The notes below the pieces were generated by a model. That model was not told the origin of the DNA and made no database searches. It saw only the letters and a list, made by a program, of their open reading frames with translations. A program made the translations under genes and the position numbers. A DNA stretch of 8,661 nucleotides from Chloroflexota bacterium. GTDB lineage: Bacteria; Chloroflexota; Dehalococcoidia; Lucifugimonadales; Lucifugimonadaceae. The stretch covers positions 1-8,661 of the forward strand of contig JACQUF010000183.1 of assembly GCA_016210435.1 (NCBI GenBank), given 5' to 3'. Positions 5,691 to 8,661 of this stretch are shown in pieces (position 1 is the stretch's first letter; each line of letters opens with the position of its first letter).

Positions 5691-6822
5691 GGACGAACCT
5701 TTCGGGATCGAAGGCCGACAGGTCAGTGCCGGGCTTGCCTTCTGAGATCAGTTCGGCAACCGCCAGTCCGGTTATCGGCCCGAAATGGATGCCGTTCCCG
5801 CCATGACCCGTCGCAAGGTACGCGTTGTCCAGGCCCGGCACACGGCCGATCAGCGGATTCCCGTCCGCGGAAACCGGGCGAAGGCAAGCGCGCTCCGCGA
5901 CAATCGACGGCGCCGAGATCTCAGAGGCAAGCTTGCGCGCGTTGGCGACGACCGCCCGGCGTCCCTCGGCCGTCACGCCGCGATCGAACCCGACGCCATC
6001 CTCGCGCGTGGTCCCGATGATCGTGCCGCCAATCCGCTTCGGGAGTATGAACCCGCTTGTATCCCAGGCCCACACACCGATCTTCGCGCCGCGCGTTGGG
6101 TCCGAGCCCTCGCTCAGCGTGAAGAGTTGTCCCCGTTGCGGCTCGACTGGCACTCGGACGCCAAGCCATTTCGAAGCCAGGCCCGACCACGGCCCCATGG
6201 CGACGACAAAAGAGCCGGCGGATATCTGAGACCCGTCCTCGACGTTGAACGCCGTTACGCGACCGCCCGACATGGCCGCTCCGGAGACCTTGCCGGAAAT
6301 GAACGCTGTACCGGCGAGGCGTGCCGCGCGCGCCACCGCCCTGACGAATTCGAAGGCGTCGCACTGAGGCTCGATCTCGCTCAGCGTGCCCCCGATTGGT
6401 TCGGCTGAGAGATATGGCACTGCCCGCCGGGCATCGGCGGGCGACAACCATTCGACCGTCGCACCTTCCGCCAGGCGCTCCGACCGCCACCTCTTCAGCG
6501 CGTTGACCCCTTCCGCCGTCAACACGAGGCGGACATGCGGGATCAACTCATAGCCGTAGTCGATCCCGGTGAGGTTCGGCAGCTCCCGGGCCAGTTGCGC
6601 GTGCATGCGCAAAGTAGCTGCATGCAGCCTTAGCAGTTCCCGCGGGACCGGACCCCATGAGGGCGTGATGATGCCGGCCGCGCGCCCCGATGCCTGGCTG
6701 CCGATACCGGTAGCCTCGATGACCACCGGTTTCAGCCCGCGCTTCGCGAGGTAGTAGGCGACGAAACAGCCGATTATTCCGCCGCCGGCGATCGCCACGT
6801 CCGCGGGGCGGCGGCCGGACAT
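5665..6822 (-). CDS. FAD-dependent oxidoreductase, DAO family (glycine oxidase/D-amino-acid dehydrogenase-like)
   Basis: A 385-residue flavoenzyme of the DAO superfamily, whose members oxidise amines, amino acids or related C-N and C-O substrates. The N-terminal Rossmann motif is VAIAGGGIIGCFVAYYLAKRG (from residue 9; G13, G15, G18), with E36 at the end of the second strand. SQASGRAAGII (42-52) is the second flavin contact. VEPQRGQLF near the centre and the C-terminal ATGHGGNGIHFGP with GLAVAEL are family hallmarks (ThiO/DadA/SoxB-like). The start codon follows the hydrolase stop without a gap (TGAATG), and GAAGG lies 9 bases upstream inside the hydrolase gene, so translation is probably coupled. 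Its end overlaps the next FAD gene by 26 bases. The substrate cannot be read from sequence; ThiO is possible by similarity, but no thiamine genes are nearby. Cytoplasmic. Confidence 0.88.
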   Translation of the reverse strand: MSGRRPADVAIAGGGIIGCFVAYYLAKRGLKPVVIEATGIGSQASGRAAGIITPSWGPVPRELLRLHAATLRMHAQLARELPNLTGIDYGYELIPHVRLVLTAEGVNALKRWRSERLAEGATVEWLSPADARRAVPYLSAEPIGGTLSEIEPQCDAFEFVRAVARAARLAGTAFISGKVSGAAMSGGRVTAFNVEDGSQISAGSFVVAMGPWSGLASKWLGVRVPVEPQRGQLFTLSEGSDPTRGAKIGVWAWDTSGFILPKRIGGTIIGTTREDGVGFDRGVTAEGRRAVVANARKLASEISAPSIVAERACLRPVSADGNPLIGRVPGLDNAYLATGHGGNGIHFGPITGLAVAELISEGKPGTDLSAFDPERFVHAGAARGA

Positions 6823-7554
6823 TCAGTCCGACCTTCGGCCGATGACGATTTCGAGCAGGATGGCGACGAGATCACGAGGGGCGCTGATCATCGCGTCATG
6901 CCCGGTCGGAATCTCGAAATACTGGTACCCCATTGCCCTGGCGCGTTGCGCCATGCCTTCGAACCACTCGTTCCGGCGACCCGTGCAGAGGATATACGCG
7001 CCCGGCAGCGCGGCGGCCTCTGACGACCACAGCTTGATCGGCTGTTCGAATGTGGCCAGCGGGTGGTCGGTGAGGCGCTCCACCATCCAGTCGAGGTCCT
7101 GCTTGTCGGTTACGCCAAGGACCGCGCCGCTTGCGTCCGCCTTTGGCTTCGGGATCCGCCAACCTTCGCCGTGGAGGTTTGCCTCAATTCTGTGGGGAGA
7201 CTCGGCGCCGTTCGATCCAAGGACGGACTCGCCCGCCATCGGGAGGACCGCGTCGAGGTAGACGAGCTTCTTGATCCTTCGATGAGCGAATTCCGTCGCG
7301 CCGCGAATCACCATGCCCGCATAACTGTGCCCTACCAGGACGACGTTCATGAGGTCTTCGTATTCGAGCAGTGCGACAATGTCGCGGATGTGGGTGTTCA
7401 GCGTTACGTCTTTAGATAGAAGGTGGGCGCGGTCGCCCAGTCCTGTGAGCGTCGGGGCGTATACCTGGTGACCGGCCTGCTCCAACATCGGTGCTACCTT
7501 TGCCCAGCACCAGCCCCCATGCCAGGCGCCGTGCACCAACACGAACGTGGCCAT
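6823..7554 (-). CDS. Alpha/beta-hydrolase, plant-esterase/hydroxynitrile-lyase-like subfamily
   Basis: A 243-residue alpha/beta-fold hydrolase, probably an esterase. The N-terminus FVLVHGAWHGGWCW (4-17) holds the oxyanion HGAWHG motif typical of the EstC/methylesterase/hydroxynitrile lyase branch. The nucleophile elbow is GHSYAG with Ser77, and the catalytic His is H219 (TGHDAM). The region where these enzymes place the acid reads CTGRRNEWF (190-198) with no Asp; E196 is the nearest candidate, so the triad may be unusual. The Lys that marks hydroxynitrile lyases after the catalytic His is absent, favouring ester or lactone hydrolysis. ATG 7554 has GGAG (7560-7563) 5 bases upstream and gives the family-standard beginning. 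Its stop touches the start of the DAO gene. It lies 146 bases downstream of the DapA-like gene on the same strand. Confidence 0.9.
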   Translation of the reverse strand: MATFVLVHGAWHGGWCWAKVAPMLEQAGHQVYAPTLTGLGDRAHLLSKDVTLNTHIRDIVALLEYEDLMNVVLVGHSYAGMVIRGATEFAHRRIKKLVYLDAVLPMAGESVLGSNGAESPHRIEANLHGEGWRIPKPKADASGAVLGVTDKQDLDWMVERLTDHPLATFEQPIKLWSSEAAALPGAYILCTGRRNEWFEGMAQRARAMGYQYFEIPTGHDAMISAPRDLVAILLEIVIGRRSD

Positions 7555-7700
7555 AAGTACTCCGTAGACAGTCGAAATAAAGCTAAAACCGTCCGGCCTC
7601 GCCGAACAATTCTAAAACGTGGCCCCCATTAACGCGCTGTGGCACGTGCGCGCAAATCAATCCCTGTTGCGTTGGCGTTGTCGAGGCGGGGTGGCCGAAC
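7555..7700 (-). other. Intergenic gap between DapA-like gene and hydrolase
   Basis: I see no small gene, terminator hairpin or convincing promoter here. TAGAAT (minus strand, 7609-7614) matches a -10 in 5 of 6 bases, but no -35 lies 16-18 bp upstream. The DapA-like gene and the three coupled genes may therefore form one transcript or two. Confidence 0.3.
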
Positions 7701-8618
7701 CTATCGCCGGGCGCCCGCGGTCGCGCGCAGTCCGAGCTCTTCGAGGAGCTGGACGACCTCGCGTCGCTGGTCGTCGTCCGGCTTCAACGAGGGATGGCGC
7801 GCGTAGGCCGAGGAGGCCTTGATGACGCCCCGTTCGACGAGCACGTCCTTGTAGACCCAGTTCGCGAGCCCGAGCCCCTGCCCGAGAGTTCGAATCAGCG
7901 CCTGGTGCTTGTGAAACTCCCGCTCGGCTGCGTCCTGCTTGCCGGACTGCCAGAGGTTCCACACTTGGACGAACATGTCGGGCAGGGTGTTGCCCGGCAT
8001 CGTGCCGACCGCGCCGCGGCGAAGCTCTTCAATGAAGAAGGCGCCGCCCGCGCCACCGAAGATGATGAGCCCGCTGTCGCCGCGCAGCTTCACCGACTCC
8101 GCGACCCGCGGGGAAGTGGGTGGGGATTCGACCTTGACGTAGCAGAGGTTGGGGTGAGTGCGCGCGCAACGGACCGCGAGCGCGGGCGGGACCTGCGCCG
8201 TCGACTGGTCCTGCAGGAAGATCGGGATGTTTACCGCTTCGGCGATGCGCCGGAAGTATTCGACGTTCTCGTCGCCACCGGAGGGGACGTAGGTCGGCGG
8301 CCGGATCATCAGCGCATCCGCGCCCAATCCCTGGGCGCTCTTCGAGTAATGGATTGCGACATCCGTGCCTTCCGCCCCGGTGTTGATCACGACCTTCGCC
8401 CGGCCACGAACGTGCTTGACCACGAACCTGGTGACTTCGTCGCGCTCCGACTCGGTGAGCTTGTAGATTTCGCTTGCCATGGCCACGCCCACGCCGTGGA
8501 CGCCGTGCCCAACGGTCCACTCGATCAGGCGCTCGAAATCGTCCCAGACGATCTTGCCGTTGACATCAAAGGGAATCGACAGGATCGGATATACGCCTGT
8601 CATCGAACGGTCTGGCAT
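7701..8618 (-). CDS. Dihydrodipicolinate synthase/N-acetylneuraminate lyase superfamily protein, atypical active site
   Basis: A 305-residue TIM-barrel class I aldolase-type enzyme; the superfamily uses a Schiff-base Lys to condense or cleave 2-oxo acids (often pyruvate plus aldehyde). GVYPILSIPFDVNGKIVWDD (8-27) is the normal first strand, and K162 in YVKVESPP fits the Schiff-base Lys position. Two usual DapA features are missing: the GTTGE carboxylate-binding loop is replaced by AMASE (46-50), and the catalytic Tyr (LYN-x-P) by Gln (FLQDQ, about Q136). It is therefore unlikely to be the lysine-biosynthesis enzyme and more likely a catabolic lyase or dehydratase. Length is normal. ATG 8618 is chosen because AAGGAG (8625-8630) precedes it by 6 bases; ATG 8603 is internal. 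As the first gene of the minus-strand cluster it probably defines the entry step. Confidence 0.86.
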   Translation of the reverse strand: MPDRSMTGVYPILSIPFDVNGKIVWDDFERLIEWTVGHGVHGVGVAMASEIYKLTESERDEVTRFVVKHVRGRAKVVINTGAEGTDVAIHYSKSAQGLGADALMIRPPTYVPSGGDENVEYFRRIAEAVNIPIFLQDQSTAQVPPALAVRCARTHPNLCYVKVESPPTSPRVAESVKLRGDSGLIIFGGAGGAFFIEELRRGAVGTMPGNTLPDMFVQVWNLWQSGKQDAAEREFHKHQALIRTLGQGLGLANWVYKDVLVERGVIKASSAYARHPSLKPDDDQRREVVQLLEELGLRATAGARR

Positions 8619-8624
8619 TGAAGG

Positions 8625-8630
8625 CTCCTT
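8625..8630 (-). promoter_or_regulatory. Strong Shine-Dalgarno site of the DapA-like gene
   Basis: AAGGAG on the minus strand, 6 bases before ATG 8618. It favours that start over the in-frame ATG at 8603. Confidence 0.75.
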
Positions 8631-8649
8631 GCTGAGGGCAACCCGAGGG

Positions 8650-8655
8650 ATTGTA
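8650..8655 (-). promoter_or_regulatory. Possible -10 element upstream of the DapA-like gene
   Basis: TACAAT on the minus strand matches TATAAT in 5 of 6 bases and would give a leader of about 25 bases. Its -35 would lie beyond the window end, so this cannot be tested here. Confidence 0.3.
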
Positions 8656-8661
8656 TTGCAT

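Noticed and set aside
4197..6020. A 607-codon open frame on the plus strand
   Set aside because: It is the reverse shadow of the TcuA-like and DAO genes. Its translation is Arg/Pro/Asp-rich with no domain, whereas the minus strand shows clear flavin motifs.
7685..7712. GGCGGGGTGGCCGAACC resembling the 5' end of a tRNA-Leu/Ser gene
   Set aside because: No anticodon arm, T-arm (GGTTCGA context) or acceptor complement follows; it runs straight into the DapA-like coding end.
7794..8621. Plus-strand 275-codon frame
   Set aside because: Shadow of the DapA-like gene; composition matches antisense reading of GC-rich codons and has no family signature.

Overview
The window is GC-rich bacterial DNA, densely coded, with mostly strong Shine-Dalgarno sites. 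I see no plasmid, phage, insertion sequence, CRISPR or RNA gene. The best guess for the host is an environmental Chloroflexota (Dehalococcoidia-like) bacterium. This rests on a Gram-positive-type GAAC-N4-GTTC operator (also known from Dehalococcoides), a small Cys-cluster HTH protein, and intergenic repeats of a kind I associate with that group. This is an inference; an actinobacterial or other high-GC host is not excluded.

Layout. (1) 1-1183, + strand: the 3' end of a phosphate operon, with pstB (5' truncated by the window edge) followed by phoU. (2) 1213-2723, - strand: a tandem-domain universal stress protein, then a small helix-turn-helix protein with a four-cysteine cluster. The small gene has its own near-consensus promoter with two GAAC-N4-GTTC palindromes, one filling the spacer and one over the predicted start point. 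This is the most interesting regulatory structure here. (3) 2979-4028, + strand: a zinc/NAD alcohol dehydrogenase without the structural-zinc loop, divergent from the stress protein. (4) 4029-4190: a convergent junction packed with inverted and dispersed-type repeats, one of which supplies the last codons and stop of the next gene. (5) 4164-8618, - strand: a probable catabolic unit, transcribed in the order DapA/NAL-superfamily aldolase or lyase, alpha/beta-hydrolase (esterase type), DAO-family FAD oxidoreductase, and TcuA-like FAD dehydrogenase. The last three are tightly coupled (TGA directly followed by ATG, then a 26-base overlap).

How the genes may work together. PstB and PhoU are the ATPase and the negative-signalling subunit of high-affinity phosphate uptake. 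The minus-strand cluster combines C-C cleavage or condensation of a 2-oxo acid, ester or lactone hydrolysis and two flavin oxidations. That fits degradation of an organic or amino-acid-like substrate that cannot be named from sequence. The alcohol dehydrogenase could handle an aldehyde or alcohol from such a pathway, but it has a separate transcript and the link is speculative.
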